DNA of 44,556 bases from Gammaproteobacteria bacterium (GCA_023257255.1 JALRCR010000007.1:1-44556), one strand, 5' to 3'. Positions 27,451 to 36,645 are shown, numbered from the stretch's first letter. Notes: a model not told the origin generated them from the letters alone. Numbers and translations are program-made.

Positions 27451-27580
27451 CGCGTCGTGCTCCCGACTTTCGCTGCACTGTGGCATGATCCCGCTCAAGC
27501 ATGAGAGCCGCAGACTGCGGTTCGAGTCGATGCCGGTGACGAGCCGGGGCGGAAAGTCTTAACAACCCCTCAAGGCGAAG

Positions 27581-29413
27581 ATGTCGGAATCAAAGTTTCT
27601 ACTCAGCGAGCGCCCGGCCTTCACGGTCGAAGGCTATCTGCCGCAGAAGCTGCAGCTCCTCCGTCGGCCCGTGGTCCGACTCATTGATGGCCTGCTGGGC
27701 CTGAGCGAGTTGACCAGCCGTTACCGCCGCCTGCCGCAAGCCACCGACGTACAGGAATTTGTGCGCCTGGCCTTGCGTGAACTGAACATCCGCACCGAAT
27801 TCGAAGAAGAACATCTGGCGCGGATCCCGAAAACCGGGCCCTGCGTGATCGTGGCCAACCACCCGCATGGCGGGCCGGACGGCCTGCTTCTCATGGACCT
27901 GCTGTTACGGGTGCGCCCCGACGTGCGCTTTGTGGCCAATCACTTCCTGGCCGGTTTCATGGAACTCCGCTCGCTGCTCTTGCAGGTCGACCCTTTCGGT
28001 GGCGGTCGCGCGGCGCGCTACAACATTGCGGCGGTTCGTGCCGCCCGCCGCTGGCTTGAACAGGGCGGCATGGTCGTGATGTTCCCCGGCGGTGAGGTAT
28101 CCAGCCTTAAGCTCAGCACCGGACAGGTCACTGATCCGGAGTGGACCACGGGTGTCTCGCGGCTGCTGCGGCAGACCGGCGCGCCCGCGTTGCCCATCTA
28201 CATTGAGGGCCGTAACAGCACCCTGTTTCAGATCGGCGGTTTGCTGAACCCGCGCCTGCGCACGGTCATGCTGGTGCGGGAACTGCTGAAGGCGCGCACC
28301 GTGCGGCTGCGAATCGGGCGCGCGCTGGCACCGTCGGTGTTGACGGAGATCGGTGACGACGAAGTCGCCGCCCAATACTTGCAGTACAAGACGTACCTGC
28401 TACGGGTCGCCGATCGCGCCGGCAAAGCCCCGGGCAAGCAGGCGCCACCCCGGACGTTCAGTCGTAAGCCGGTCCCGATCGCCGAAGCGCCGGGCGAAGA
28501 CGTGCTGGAGGCAGAGGTCAATGCGCTGCCCCGCGAGCAACTGCTGCACGCGCACGGCTCGCAGGAAATCTGGTTGTTCACGGGCCGTGAGTGCCCCAAT
28601 CTGCTGGCCGAAATCGGACGCCTGCGCGAACTCACCTTCCGCCGTATCGGCGAAGGGACCGGCAAGGCGACCGATCTCGACGAGTACGACGACTACTACC
28701 AGCACATGTTTCTGTGGGACCGAAAGAGCCGGCAAATTATCGGCGCCTATCGGATGGGCCCCAGCGATTTGATTCTCGCCGAGCACGGCCCACGCGGCCT
28801 CTACACCCATTCGCTGTTCCGGATGTCCGGGCGCTTGCTCGAGAAGCTCAGCTGCGGCGTCGAAATGGGCCGCTCCTTCGTGCGAATTGAACAACAACGG
28901 AGTTTCGGCGCGCTGCTGATGCTCTGGCGCGGCATCGGCTGTTACGTCGTTCGTAATCCGCGCTACCGCTACCTTTTCGGGCCGGTCAGCATCAGCAACG
29001 ACTACCATCCCTTGTCGCAGCAGATTCTGGTCACCATGCTGAAGCGCCATAAGTTCGATGCCGAACATGCGGGCGAAGTGCGGCCGCGCCGGCCCTTCCG
29101 CTTGCGCGAACATGAAATCCCGAGCTTCGATGCGATTGAGGATCCGGATTCCCGCGTGCTGGCCGATTTGCTAGGCACGCTGGAAGAAGACGAAAAGGGC
29201 GTCCCCGTCCTGTTGCGGCAATACCTGAAACTGGGCGGACGGATTCTCGGCTTCAACGTCGACCCGGCATTCAACAACGTCATCGACGGTCTGCTGGTGG
29301 TCGACCTGTTGCAAACCGAACCGGCCATTCTGGCCAAATACTTCGGGGATGCCGGCACCGCCGCGTTTCGCGCCTTTCATCTAAAGCTGCCGCCCGTCGA
29401 GAGCGCCGCGTAA
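27581..29413 (+). CDS. Bifunctional acyltransferase, OlsF-like (PlsC domain plus GNAT-like domain)
   Basis: A 610-residue fusion. The N-terminal half (about 70-290) is a lysophospholipid acyltransferase domain with ANHPHGGPDGLLLMDLL (His94, Asp100) and the phosphate-binding FPGGEVS. The C-terminal half (about 310-560) resembles the OlsB/hemolysin-like N-acyltransferase (TFRRIGEGTG, DLDEYDDYYQHMFLWDRKSRQIIGAYRMG, SRFVRIEQQ-like stretch, LFGPVSIS). This domain order is that of OlsF, which makes ornithine lipids without phosphate. Start ATG 27581 has AAGGCGAAG upstream. The 130-nt gap after bufC contains a 13-mer palindrome CCGCAG-A-CTGCGG but no clear promoter. Ornithine as acceptor is an inference. 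Confidence 0.8.
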   Translation: MSESKFLLSERPAFTVEGYLPQKLQLLRRPVVRLIDGLLGLSELTSRYRRLPQATDVQEFVRLALRELNIRTEFEEEHLARIPKTGPCVIVANHPHGGPDGLLLMDLLLRVRPDVRFVANHFLAGFMELRSLLLQVDPFGGGRAARYNIAAVRAARRWLEQGGMVVMFPGGEVSSLKLSTGQVTDPEWTTGVSRLLRQTGAPALPIYIEGRNSTLFQIGGLLNPRLRTVMLVRELLKARTVRLRIGRALAPSVLTEIGDDEVAAQYLQYKTYLLRVADRAGKAPGKQAPPRTFSRKPVPIAEAPGEDVLEAEVNALPREQLLHAHGSQEIWLFTGRECPNLLAEIGRLRELTFRRIGEGTGKATDLDEYDDYYQHMFLWDRKSRQIIGAYRMGPSDLILAEHGPRGLYTHSLFRMSGRLLEKLSCGVEMGRSFVRIEQQRSFGALLMLWRGIGCYVVRNPRYRYLFGPVSISNDYHPLSQQILVTMLKRHKFDAEHAGEVRPRRPFRLREHEIPSFDAIEDPDSRVLADLLGTLEEDEKGVPVLLRQYLKLGGRILGFNVDPAFNNVIDGLLVVDLLQTEPAILAKYFGDAGTAAFRAFHLKLPPVESAA

Positions 29414-29506
29414 CGCTGTTCCGCCCGCCGCGCCGGAAATGCTGCACTGCTCTTTCCTGCGCTAGCCCCCTCTTGTAGAGTCAAACCATTCTTCTAGCGG
29501 GCGCTG

Positions 29507-32500
29507 ATGCCCCGAGCCAAAGCTATGCGAAAAATCCGGAAACTGCTGGTTGCCAATCGCGGCGAAATCGCCATCCGCGTGATGCGCGCGGCGGCTGAAC
29601 TCGATATCGAGTCGGTTGCGATCTACTCCCAGGAAGACCGCTTCTCCCTGCATCGCTTCAAGGTCGATGAGGCCTATCTGGTCGGCAAGGGCAAAACCCC
29701 GGTGCAGGCCTATCTGGACGGTGAAGACATCATCCGCATCGCGCTGGAAGCCGGCGTGGATGCGATCCATCCAGGTTACGGCTTTCTCTCTGAGCGACCA
29801 GAGTTTGCTGACGCCTGCGCCGAAGCCGGCATCATCTTTGTCGGGCCACCCGCCGACGTGATGCGCACGCTGGGCAATAAGGTCGCGGCGCGCAAATTGG
29901 CCGAACGCTGCGGCGTGCCGGTGATGCCGGCGACGGGACCTCTGCCTGAAGATCCGGCGCAGATCACCGCCTTGGCCGCTGCCATTGGTTACCCGCTGAT
30001 GCTGAAAGCCTCCTGGGGCGGCGGCGGCCGCGGTATGCGCGTTATCGAGGACGAGACCAGCCTGCTGGAACTGGTCGCGCTAGGTCGCCGCGAAGCCGAA
30101 CAGGCATTCGGCAACGGCGAGGTTTATCTCGAGAAACTCATTCGTCGTGCCCGTCACGTCGAGGTGCAGATCGTGGGCGACCTCCACGGCAACATCGTTC
30201 ATCTCTTCGACCGCGACTGCACCGTGCAGCGTCGCAATCAAAAAGTGGTCGAACGCGCGCCCTCGATGTTTCTGGATGAAACGGCACGCGAAGCCGTGTG
30301 TGCGTCGGCGGTCACCTTGTGCCGCGCGGCGGGTTACCAGAACGCGGGCACGGTCGAGTTTTTACAGAATGCGGACACGGGCGATGTTTATTTCATCGAG
30401 GTAAACCCGCGCATTCAGGTCGAGCACACCGTGACGGAAATGCTGACCGGCATCGATATCGTGAAGGCGCAGCTGCGGATCGCGCAGGGCGGACGAATTG
30501 GCGAGGACGACAGCGGCGTGCCGCAGCAGGCCGACATTTACCGCCACGGCTACAGCATGCAGTGCCGGATCACGACCGAAGATCCGGAAAACAATTTCAT
30601 CCCCGACTACGGCACGATCACCGCCTATCGCAGTCCGGCGGGCTTCGGCATTCGCCTTGATGCCGGTACTGCGTATACCGGCGCTCGCATCACGCGCTAC
30701 TACGACTCCATGCTGGTTAAAGTCACCGCCTGGGGCTCGACACCCGATGAAACCACCGCGCGCATGCTGCGCGCGCTGCGCGAGTTCCGGGTGCGTGGCG
30801 TGGTAACGAATCTACGCTTTCTCGAACAGCTCTTGATGCACCAGGACTTCACGTCCGCCCGCTACTGCACCACCTTCATCGATACCACGCCGGAGCTGTT
30901 CAACTTCCAGCATCGGCAGGATTACGGCACACCGCTGCTGCGTTACCTCGGCGACGTCATCGTGAATGGCAACGATGCGGTGAAAGGGCGTGCGCGTCCC
31001 GGCGTGCTGGCGACACCCGAGCCGCCAGAGGTGTCGCGTGCGGTGCCGCCTGCTGGTACCCGTCAGCTACTGGAGGCCATTGGGCCGCGCAAGTTTGCCG
31101 AGTGGATGCTGAGCGAGCAGCGTGCGCTGGTGACCGACACCACCTTCCGCGATGCCCATCAGTCCTTGCTCGCTACCCGCATGCGGAGCTTCGACATGCT
31201 CGCGGTGGCGCCGGCCTACGCGCGCATGCTGCCCACCCTGTTCTCTGCGGAATGTTGGGGCGGGGCGACCTTCGATGTCGCCATGCGCTTTCTGAAGGAA
31301 TGCCCCTGGCAGCGTCTGCGCGGCATGCGTCAGCGCTTGCCGAACACCCTACTGCAAATGCTCTTGCGCGCCTCCAACGCGGTGGGCTACACCAACTATC
31401 CCGACAACGTGGTGGATTTTTTCGTGCGTCAGGCGGCTGCCGAAGGCGTCGACCTGTTCCGTATTTTCGACTCGCTGAACTGGGTCGAGAACATGCGCGT
31501 GGCGATCGATTCGGTGGTCGCGACCGGCAAACTCGCGGAAGCCGCGATTTGCTACACGGGTAACCTCAGCGACCCGCGCTGTACGAAGTACGACCTGAAG
31601 TACTACGTCAAACTGGCCAAGGAACTGGAACGCGCCGGCGCGCACATCATCGGCATCAAGGATATGGCTGGCCTGTGTCGGCCCGCGGCAGCACGTGATC
31701 TGGTGCGCGCGCTCAAGCAGGAAATTGCGCTGCCTATTCACTTTCACACGCACGATACCAGCGGCATCGCGGCGGCCAGCGTGCTCGCGGCAGTTGATGC
31801 GGGGGTGGATGCCTTCGACGCCGCGATGGATGCCATGAGTGGTCTCACCTCGCAGCCCAATCTGGGTTCGATCGTTGAAGCCTTGCGTCACAGCGAGCGC
31901 GACACCGGACTGGATCCGGAAGCCATTCGTCAGCTCTCAAGCTACTGGGAGCAGGTGCGTTCGCTATACCTGCCCTTTGAAAGCGACATTCGCGCGGGTG
32001 CTTCCGAGGTCTACGTGCACGGTATGCCCGGGGGCCAGTTCACCAATCTGCGCGAACAGGCCTTGTCGCTTGGTATTTCAGCGCCGCGCTGGCCGGAAGT
32101 CGCGCGTGCCTACGCCGATGTGAACGAGATGTTTGGCGACATCGTGAAAGTCACGCCCAGCTCCAAGGTGGTCGGCGACATGGCCCTGATGATGGTCACC
32201 AGCGGCCTGACCCGCGACGACGTGGAAAATCCGGCGGTTGATGTGGCGTTTCCGGAGTCTGTGGTGTCGTTTTTCAAGGGCGATTTGGGCCAGCCCTATG
32301 GCGGTTTTCCGCCCGAGTTACAGCGCAAGGTGCTGGGCGGTCAAACCCCGCTTGCGGGTCGACCGGGCGCTGTCCTGCCGCCCGTTGACCTGGCCGCCGA
32401 GCGTAAAACGCTGGAACAGCGCGTTGAGCGCACGGTCAGCGATCCGGAATTTGCGTCCTATCTGATGTACCCGAAAGTGTTCACCGACTACGCAAAGACC

Positions 32501-32983
32501 CAGCGCAGCTACGGCGACCTCACCGGCCTGCCTACGGCCGCTTTTTTCTATGGCATGGTCGCCGGGCAGGAACTGAATGTAGAACTCGGGCCAGGTCGCA
32601 GCCAGGTCGTGCGCTATCTCGGCACCAGCGATCCGCATGACGATAACCACCGCACCGTCTTTTTCGAACTCAACGGTCAGCCGCGCGCTATCAAGGTGGG
32701 CGATGGTGCCGGCGTCCAGGCCAGAGCGCCGCAGCCCAAGGCCGAACGCGACAACCCGCGCCATCTGGGCGCGCCGATGCCGGGCGTGATCACGCAGATT
32801 GCGGTGAAGTTGGGCGACCGGGTGGCGCGCGGCGATGCCATGATGACCTTGGAAGCGATGAAAATGCAGACCGCCATCCGCGCGGAGAGCGACGGCACCA
32901 TCAGCGCCTTGACCGTCCACGTGGGACAGCAGGTCGACGCTAAAGACCTGCTGGCTGAAATTACGCCGGACGTCGCGAGCTAA
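29507..32983 (+). CDS. pyc: Pyruvate carboxylase, single-chain
   Basis: Biotin enzyme of 1158 residues that carboxylates pyruvate to oxaloacetate to refill the TCA cycle. The biotin carboxylase domain occupies about 1-460 (LLVANRGEIAIRVMRAA, ASWGGGGRGMRVI, FIEVNPRIQVEHTVTE). The carboxyltransferase domain is at about 540-830 (VTDTTFRDAHQSLLATRMR, FRIFDSLNW, IGIKDMAGLCRP with the carboxylated lysine, HFHTHDTSG metal ligands). The tetramerisation domain and a C-terminal biotinyl domain with LEAMKMQ follow. ATG 29507 is preceded by AGCGGG; ATG 29525 is an alternative that removes six residues. It is convergent with the HDOD gene. Confidence 0.95.
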   Translation: MPRAKAMRKIRKLLVANRGEIAIRVMRAAAELDIESVAIYSQEDRFSLHRFKVDEAYLVGKGKTPVQAYLDGEDIIRIALEAGVDAIHPGYGFLSERPEFADACAEAGIIFVGPPADVMRTLGNKVAARKLAERCGVPVMPATGPLPEDPAQITALAAAIGYPLMLKASWGGGGRGMRVIEDETSLLELVALGRREAEQAFGNGEVYLEKLIRRARHVEVQIVGDLHGNIVHLFDRDCTVQRRNQKVVERAPSMFLDETAREAVCASAVTLCRAAGYQNAGTVEFLQNADTGDVYFIEVNPRIQVEHTVTEMLTGIDIVKAQLRIAQGGRIGEDDSGVPQQADIYRHGYSMQCRITTEDPENNFIPDYGTITAYRSPAGFGIRLDAGTAYTGARITRYYDSMLVKVTAWGSTPDETTARMLRALREFRVRGVVTNLRFLEQLLMHQDFTSARYCTTFIDTTPELFNFQHRQDYGTPLLRYLGDVIVNGNDAVKGRARPGVLATPEPPEVSRAVPPAGTRQLLEAIGPRKFAEWMLSEQRALVTDTTFRDAHQSLLATRMRSFDMLAVAPAYARMLPTLFSAECWGGATFDVAMRFLKECPWQRLRGMRQRLPNTLLQMLLRASNAVGYTNYPDNVVDFFVRQAAAEGVDLFRIFDSLNWVENMRVAIDSVVATGKLAEAAICYTGNLSDPRCTKYDLKYYVKLAKELERAGAHIIGIKDMAGLCRPAAARDLVRALKQEIALPIHFHTHDTSGIAAASVLAAVDAGVDAFDAAMDAMSGLTSQPNLGSIVEALRHSERDTGLDPEAIRQLSSYWEQVRSLYLPFESDIRAGASEVYVHGMPGGQFTNLREQALSLGISAPRWPEVARAYADVNEMFGDIVKVTPSSKVVGDMALMMVTSGLTRDDVENPAVDVAFPESVVSFFKGDLGQPYGGFPPELQRKVLGGQTPLAGRPGAVLPPVDLAAERKTLEQRVERTVSDPEFASYLMYPKVFTDYAKTQRSYGDLTGLPTAAFFYGMVAGQELNVELGPGRSQVVRYLGTSDPHDDNHRTVFFELNGQPRAIKVGDGAGVQARAPQPKAERDNPRHLGAPMPGVITQIAVKLGDRVARGDAMMTLEAMKMQTAIRAESDGTISALTVHVGQQVDAKDLLAEITPDVAS

Positions 32984-32984
32984 G

Positions 32985-34229
32985 CTAGGCGCCCAACAGG
33001 GCGCGGAGCTTGTTCAACTCCTCGGCCGCTTCGCGGACGACCTGCAAGCGGCCGGATTCCGTAAAGGCTTCCAGCGGGAGCGAACGCAATACCGGCGCGT
33101 CGTCGTCGGGCAGCGGTTCGCCCCACAGCAGATGCGCCTCCGGTTCGTGCCAATGCGCAAGCTGCAGAATTTCGGTAACGCCGTAGGGCGTCTCGGCCGG
33201 ACGCAGCCACTGCTCGGCGGCGCAGCAGGCTTTCACCATTTCCTCCGGCAAGCGCCATGCGCGCAGCACCATTGCCGAGACCTCGTAACGCAGGTCGTGT
33301 AGCACGGTGCGCAAGGTTGCTTCATTTTTGAAGAGCTGCGGAAAAGCGTCGAGTTGAGAGACCAGCGCCATGATGCCGATGTCGTGCAAAAGCCCTGTTA
33401 ACAAGGCCTGCTCGGCGTTTAGCCGGGTCATGCGTCGCGCCAGCACGAAAGACAGCGAGGCGATGTTGGCGCTATGACTCCACGCCGATCGCATCAGCGT
33501 GGTACAGCGCGGATCCTTGGACTTGAACAGGTTGCGGATCACGTGCGCCATGATGAAATCGCGCGTGGAATTGACCCCCATGCGCATCACAGCGGCGGCG
33601 ACGTTGCTGATTTGGGCCCCGCCGGCATAACCCGCGCTATTGGCAACCCGAATGCAGTAACTGGCGAGCGCGGGATCGGTCAGGATGATGCCGGCCATAT
33701 CCTCGATGCCCTTGTTCGGGTCGGCGGCCGCCGCACGAATCCGTAGCGCCACATCGGGCAGGGTGGGCAATACCAGCGTTTCATCCCGCAGCGCCTGATA
33801 GACCGCGAACAGCAGTTCGTTATCAATCTGATCTTCGCCGGCGGCAGCTTCATGCACCTGAATGCCACCGCGCGCGCCCGCTTTTTTCTGGGCCGCAAAA
33901 ATGCTGGCCGGCAGGCGCACAAAGCGAATATTCGTGGTGGCCATTGCACTGGCGCGCGCCTTTGGATGCGGTGACAGCGGGTGCAAGGCTTCCAGCGTGC
34001 CGGCGAAGAGTTCAAAACTTTCGCCCAGCGCGTCGGTTACGCGCACCGTGCCATCGAGCAGATAGAACAACCAGTCATCGTCAGGGCCACACCGGAACAG
34101 GTGTTCGCTTGTTTTGCGTTGTTCTACGTCGATGTGGCGCGTCAGTCCGTCAAACTCCGCCTCGCCGAGATGGCGTAGCGGCAGCAGGCCGCGAAGGCGG
34201 TTGAGATCGGCGCTACGGCTTTCGCTCAT
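32985..34229 (-). CDS. HDOD-domain protein with N-terminal cyclic-nucleotide-binding-like domain
   Basis: A 414-residue signalling-type protein. Residues about 10-130 form a CRP-like beta roll (LLPLRHLGEAEFDGLTRHIDVEQ ... LFYLLDGTVRVTDALGE). Its phosphate-binding cassette is altered: GTLEALHPLSPHPKARAS in place of the usual GE-x-A-L-L ... RxA[ST], so ligand binding is doubtful. Residues about 160-360 form an HDOD domain (LPTLPDVALRIRAAAADPNKGIEDMAGIILTDPALASYCIRVANSAGYAGG ... LLHDIGIMALV). HDOD proteins are non-catalytic or weakly catalytic relatives of HD phosphodiesterases, often tied to c-di-GMP output. It may act with the nearby diguanylate cyclase, but nothing in the sequence shows that. 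Confidence 0.85.
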   Translation of the reverse strand: MSESRSADLNRLRGLLPLRHLGEAEFDGLTRHIDVEQRKTSEHLFRCGPDDDWLFYLLDGTVRVTDALGESFELFAGTLEALHPLSPHPKARASAMATTNIRFVRLPASIFAAQKKAGARGGIQVHEAAAGEDQIDNELLFAVYQALRDETLVLPTLPDVALRIRAAAADPNKGIEDMAGIILTDPALASYCIRVANSAGYAGGAQISNVAAAVMRMGVNSTRDFIMAHVIRNLFKSKDPRCTTLMRSAWSHSANIASLSFVLARRMTRLNAEQALLTGLLHDIGIMALVSQLDAFPQLFKNEATLRTVLHDLRYEVSAMVLRAWRLPEEMVKACCAAEQWLRPAETPYGVTEILQLAHWHEPEAHLLWGEPLPDDDAPVLRSLPLEAFTESGRLQVVREAAEELNKLRALLGA

Positions 34230-34256
34230 CGTTGTGCTTCCCGTGCGGCCAGAGGT

Positions 34257-34901
34257 TTAGCGAAGTGCATGGTCACCCACAAACGGATTGGTTTGACGCT
34301 CGCGCCCAAAGGTTGAGGCCGGACCGTGTCCGGGCACGAAAGTCACTTCGTTACCCCACGGCCACAGGCGTTCCGTGATCGAGCGAATCAGCGTGGCATG
34401 GTCTCCGCGCGGAAAATCTGTGCGTCCGATCGAGCCCTGAAAGAGCACATCGCCCACGAACGCGATTTGACTGCGCGGTTCGAGGAACACCACGTGGCCC
34501 GGCGTGTGGCCCGGGCAATGTGCGACAGTCAGGGAGAGTTTGCCTACCGTCACCGTATCGCCCTGTGTTAGCCAACGGTCGGGGGTAAATACCTCCGCCG
34601 GCGGGAAGCCGTAGCGTTGGCCCTGTTCGGGCAGCAGGTCGATCCAGAACTGGTCATCCTGATGCGGACCTTCGATTGGCACCGCGAGTTCCCGCGCCAG
34701 CCGGGCGGTCGCACCGGCGTGATCAATGTGAGCGTGCGTAACGAGGATTTTTTCGATCGTCACGCCCGCCTTGCGGGCCGCCTCCAGCACTTTATCGGTG
34801 TCGCCGCCCGGGTCCACGACGGCGCCGAGCATACTTTCCGGACACCACAGTAGGGCGCAGTTCTGTTGGAACGGGGTGACTGGTGTGATGAGCACTTGCA
34901 C
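34257..34901 (-). CDS. gloC: Metallo-beta-lactamase-fold hydrolase, type II glyoxalase GloC-like
   Basis: From GTG 34899-34901 the product is 214 residues and matches E. coli YcbL/GloC end to end: TPVTPFQQNCALLWC, VVDPGGD, the metal motif THAHIDHAG (His56, His58, Asp60, His61), CPGHTPGHVVF, VGDVLFQGSIGRTDFPRGDH and the terminal FVPGHGPASTFGRERQTNPFV. GloC hydrolyses S-lactoylglutathione to glutathione and D-lactate. The frame stays open 144 nt further upstream (to ATG 35045), but that extension has no family similarity and crosses an inverted repeat, so the GTG start is preferred. Confidence 0.9.
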   Translation of the reverse strand: MQVLITPVTPFQQNCALLWCPESMLGAVVDPGGDTDKVLEAARKAGVTIEKILVTHAHIDHAGATARLARELAVPIEGPHQDDQFWIDLLPEQGQRYGFPPAEVFTPDRWLTQGDTVTVGKLSLTVAHCPGHTPGHVVFLEPRSQIAFVGDVLFQGSIGRTDFPRGDHATLIRSITERLWPWGNEVTFVPGHGPASTFGRERQTNPFVGDHALR

Positions 34902-34933
34902 TGAAATTAAGGGCTCTTTTGGAGGGAGGCGGA

Positions 34934-34987
34934 TTTTGAGTGTAGCGGAAAACTTTGCGCCCGCGACAGGCGCTACGGGACTCAAAA
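34934..34987. repeat. 14-bp inverted repeat between gloC and bcp
   Basis: TTTTGAGT-GTAGCG (34934-34947) is the reverse complement of CGCTAC plus ACTCAAAA (34971-34976 and 34980-34987), with GGG (34977-34979) as a bulge and a 23-nt spacer. It lies in the 267-bp gap between the divergent gloC and bcp genes and can form a hairpin or bind a dimeric regulator. The 11-mer ACAGGCGCTAC of its right arm recurs at 35084-35094. Confidence 0.65.
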
Positions 34988-35077
34988 CGTTGGCTTTGGC
35001 ACGGCAGGAATCCATCCCGCGGGGAGCCACGTAAGCATTCAGCAATTTATCTGGCGCGCCCCGTGTCGCCCACGTTC

Positions 35078-35094
35078 GGCGCTACAGGCGCTAC
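35078..35094. repeat. Tandem GGCGCTAC repeat upstream of bcp
   Basis: Two copies of GGCGCTAC separated by one base (35078-35085 and 35087-35094), with a third at 34969-34976. They lie 75-90 nt before the bcp start and could be regulator half-sites; no factor is suggested by the sequence. Confidence 0.5.
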
Positions 35095-35168
35095 CATGCC
35101 TTGGGGGCGGCGGTCTAATCGGGCCACGCTGCCGGCTTCACGACTACGCAGATACGGAGAACACCACA

Positions 35169-35636
35169 ATGAGCATTCAAGAGGGCAAGGCCGCACCGGC
35201 CTTCACACTGACCGACGCAGAGGGCAAGAAAGTCTCCCTGAAGGACTTCAAGGGCAAAGACGTGGTGGTCTACTTTTATCCCAAGGACGACACGCCGGGT
35301 TGCACCAAGGAAGCCTGCGGCTTTCGCGACCACTGGTCGGTGCTGCAAGCGCGCGGGGTGGTGCTGATCGGCGTCTCCCCTGACGATGCCGCCTCCCATA
35401 CCCGCTTTGCCGGCAAGTACCAGTTGCCCTTCCTGCTGCTCAGCGACCCGGCGCGGGAGATGATGGCCGCCTATGGCGCGTACGGTGAAAAGACCATGTA
35501 TGGCCGCAAAACCATGGGCGTGATCCGCTCCACCGTGTGGATCGATGCGACGGGCAAAGTGAAAAAACACTGGGCGCGGGTGGCGAAAGCAGAGACCCAC
35601 CCCGAAGCCGTACTGGCCGCGTTGACCGCCGCTTAA
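35169..35636 (+). CDS. bcp: Thioredoxin-dependent thiol peroxidase (peroxiredoxin BCP)
   Basis: A 155-residue peroxiredoxin reducing hydroperoxides in the cytoplasm with thioredoxin. The peroxidatic Cys45 and resolving Cys50 sit in DDTPGCTKEACGFRD, the BCP-type C-x4-C arrangement. The remaining motifs (VVYFYPKDDTPGC, GVSPDDAASHTRFAGKYQLPFLLLSD, STVWIDATGKVKKHW) are intact. GGAGA lies 8 nt before the ATG. Its stop shares the palindrome TTAA (35633-35636) with the convergent diguanylate cyclase gene. Confidence 0.95.
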   Translation: MSIQEGKAAPAFTLTDAEGKKVSLKDFKGKDVVVYFYPKDDTPGCTKEACGFRDHWSVLQARGVVLIGVSPDDAASHTRFAGKYQLPFLLLSDPAREMMAAYGAYGEKTMYGRKTMGVIRSTVWIDATGKVKKHWARVAKAETHPEAVLAALTAA

Positions 35637-36619
35637 GCCTGTCCGGCATCCTCGGGCGGCGCGGCAGCCGCCCAGGGTGCACGGGATTCATCCAGACTTT
35701 CGTGATACCGCACGATGCGGTTGCGGCCCAGACTCTTGGCCTGGTAGAGCGCGCGGTCGGCGCGCTGGATGAGTTGGCTGGTCAGCGCCTGCGGCCGAAA
35801 GCCCACCCAGCCTAGACTGACCGTGACGTGCTCCACCTCGGGAAAATAGTGCGCGGCCACCCGTGCCCGGAAGCGCTCCAACGCATGCGCCGCGCCGGCG
35901 CTGTCGGTGTTGTTGAGAATGATCACGAACTCTTCCCCGCCATAGCGGAACAACAAATCTTCCGTGCGGAAACTCTCGCGCAAAAGGCTCGCAAACTGCA
36001 GGAGGATTTCGTCGCCCTGGAGATGGCCAAAGGTGTCGTTAATCCGCTTGAAGTGGTCAATGTCCGCGACCGCGAGCCACGGGCTGCTGTCGACCCGCAC
36101 CCGGTGCGGATTGCGCCGGCTTCGTTCGAGGAGTTGTTCGAAGCGGTAGTCGAAAGACTGGCGATTGAGCAGGTCGGTCAGAGGGTCACGCTCAAAGTGA
36201 TCCATCAAGGTCAGCAGATGGACGAAGATCGTGGAGATACGTCGCACGCCCCGCAGGACGCGGGTCTCCACCGGGCGCTGAAGCACCAGAAAGCGGTCTA
36301 GCCCAGCGAGTCTGCCCAGACAGATCACCGCGCCGCCGTCAGGCAAGCGGATGACGGCCGGGGCATCGGTCGCGGTGTGGGACCCTAGCGCAGCGGGCAG
36401 CCAGTCGGGCGTCGCCACTTCCTGCCCATCGACGATCTGGCGCACCGCATAGGTCGGTGTCTGAGCCGGGCCGGCCTGACCGTCGCTGGCGTCGAAGGCT
36501 TCGAGCAACGCAACGTCCGCGTCGCCGGTCATATCCCGGACGGCTTCCAACTGGGTCCGGCACAGGCTCTGGAAGTCGGCCTGCCTCGTCAATTGGGAAA
36601 TGGCGCTGAACTCATCCAT
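35633..36619 (-). CDS. Diguanylate cyclase (GGDEF) with N-terminal GAF-like domain
   Basis: A 328-residue cytoplasmic protein predicted to make c-di-GMP. Residues 1-145 look like a GAF-type sensory domain (LTRQADFQSLCRTQLEAVRDMTGDADVALLEAFD ... VSTIFVHLLTLMDHFE-like end). The GGDEF domain follows (DPLTDLLNRQSFDYRFEQLL ... LAVADIDHFKRINDTFGHLQGDEILLQFA) with active-site GGEEF at 227-231. An intact allosteric I-site RTED (218-221) lies exactly five residues upstream, so product inhibition is expected. It is divergent from regB across a 173-bp gap. Confidence 0.9.
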   Translation of the reverse strand: MDEFSAISQLTRQADFQSLCRTQLEAVRDMTGDADVALLEAFDASDGQAGPAQTPTYAVRQIVDGQEVATPDWLPAALGSHTATDAPAVIRLPDGGAVICLGRLAGLDRFLVLQRPVETRVLRGVRRISTIFVHLLTLMDHFERDPLTDLLNRQSFDYRFEQLLERSRRNPHRVRVDSSPWLAVADIDHFKRINDTFGHLQGDEILLQFASLLRESFRTEDLLFRYGGEEFVIILNNTDSAGAAHALERFRARVAAHYFPEVEHVTVSLGWVGFRPQALTSQLIQRADRALYQAKSLGRNRIVRYHESLDESRAPWAAAAPPEDAGQA

Positions 36620-36645
36620 TAGATTGCGCTGGCGTTGACACGAAG

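Noticed and set aside
27480..27500. Possible sigma-54 site (TGGCAT...GC) before the OlsF-like gene
   Set aside because: The GG to GC spacing is one base too short and the -12 element lacks TTGC.
34902..35045. N-terminal extension of the GloC-like protein to ATG 35045
   Set aside because: The extension has no similarity to the family, and GTG 34901 gives the exact usual length beginning at the conserved TPVTPFQQNC.
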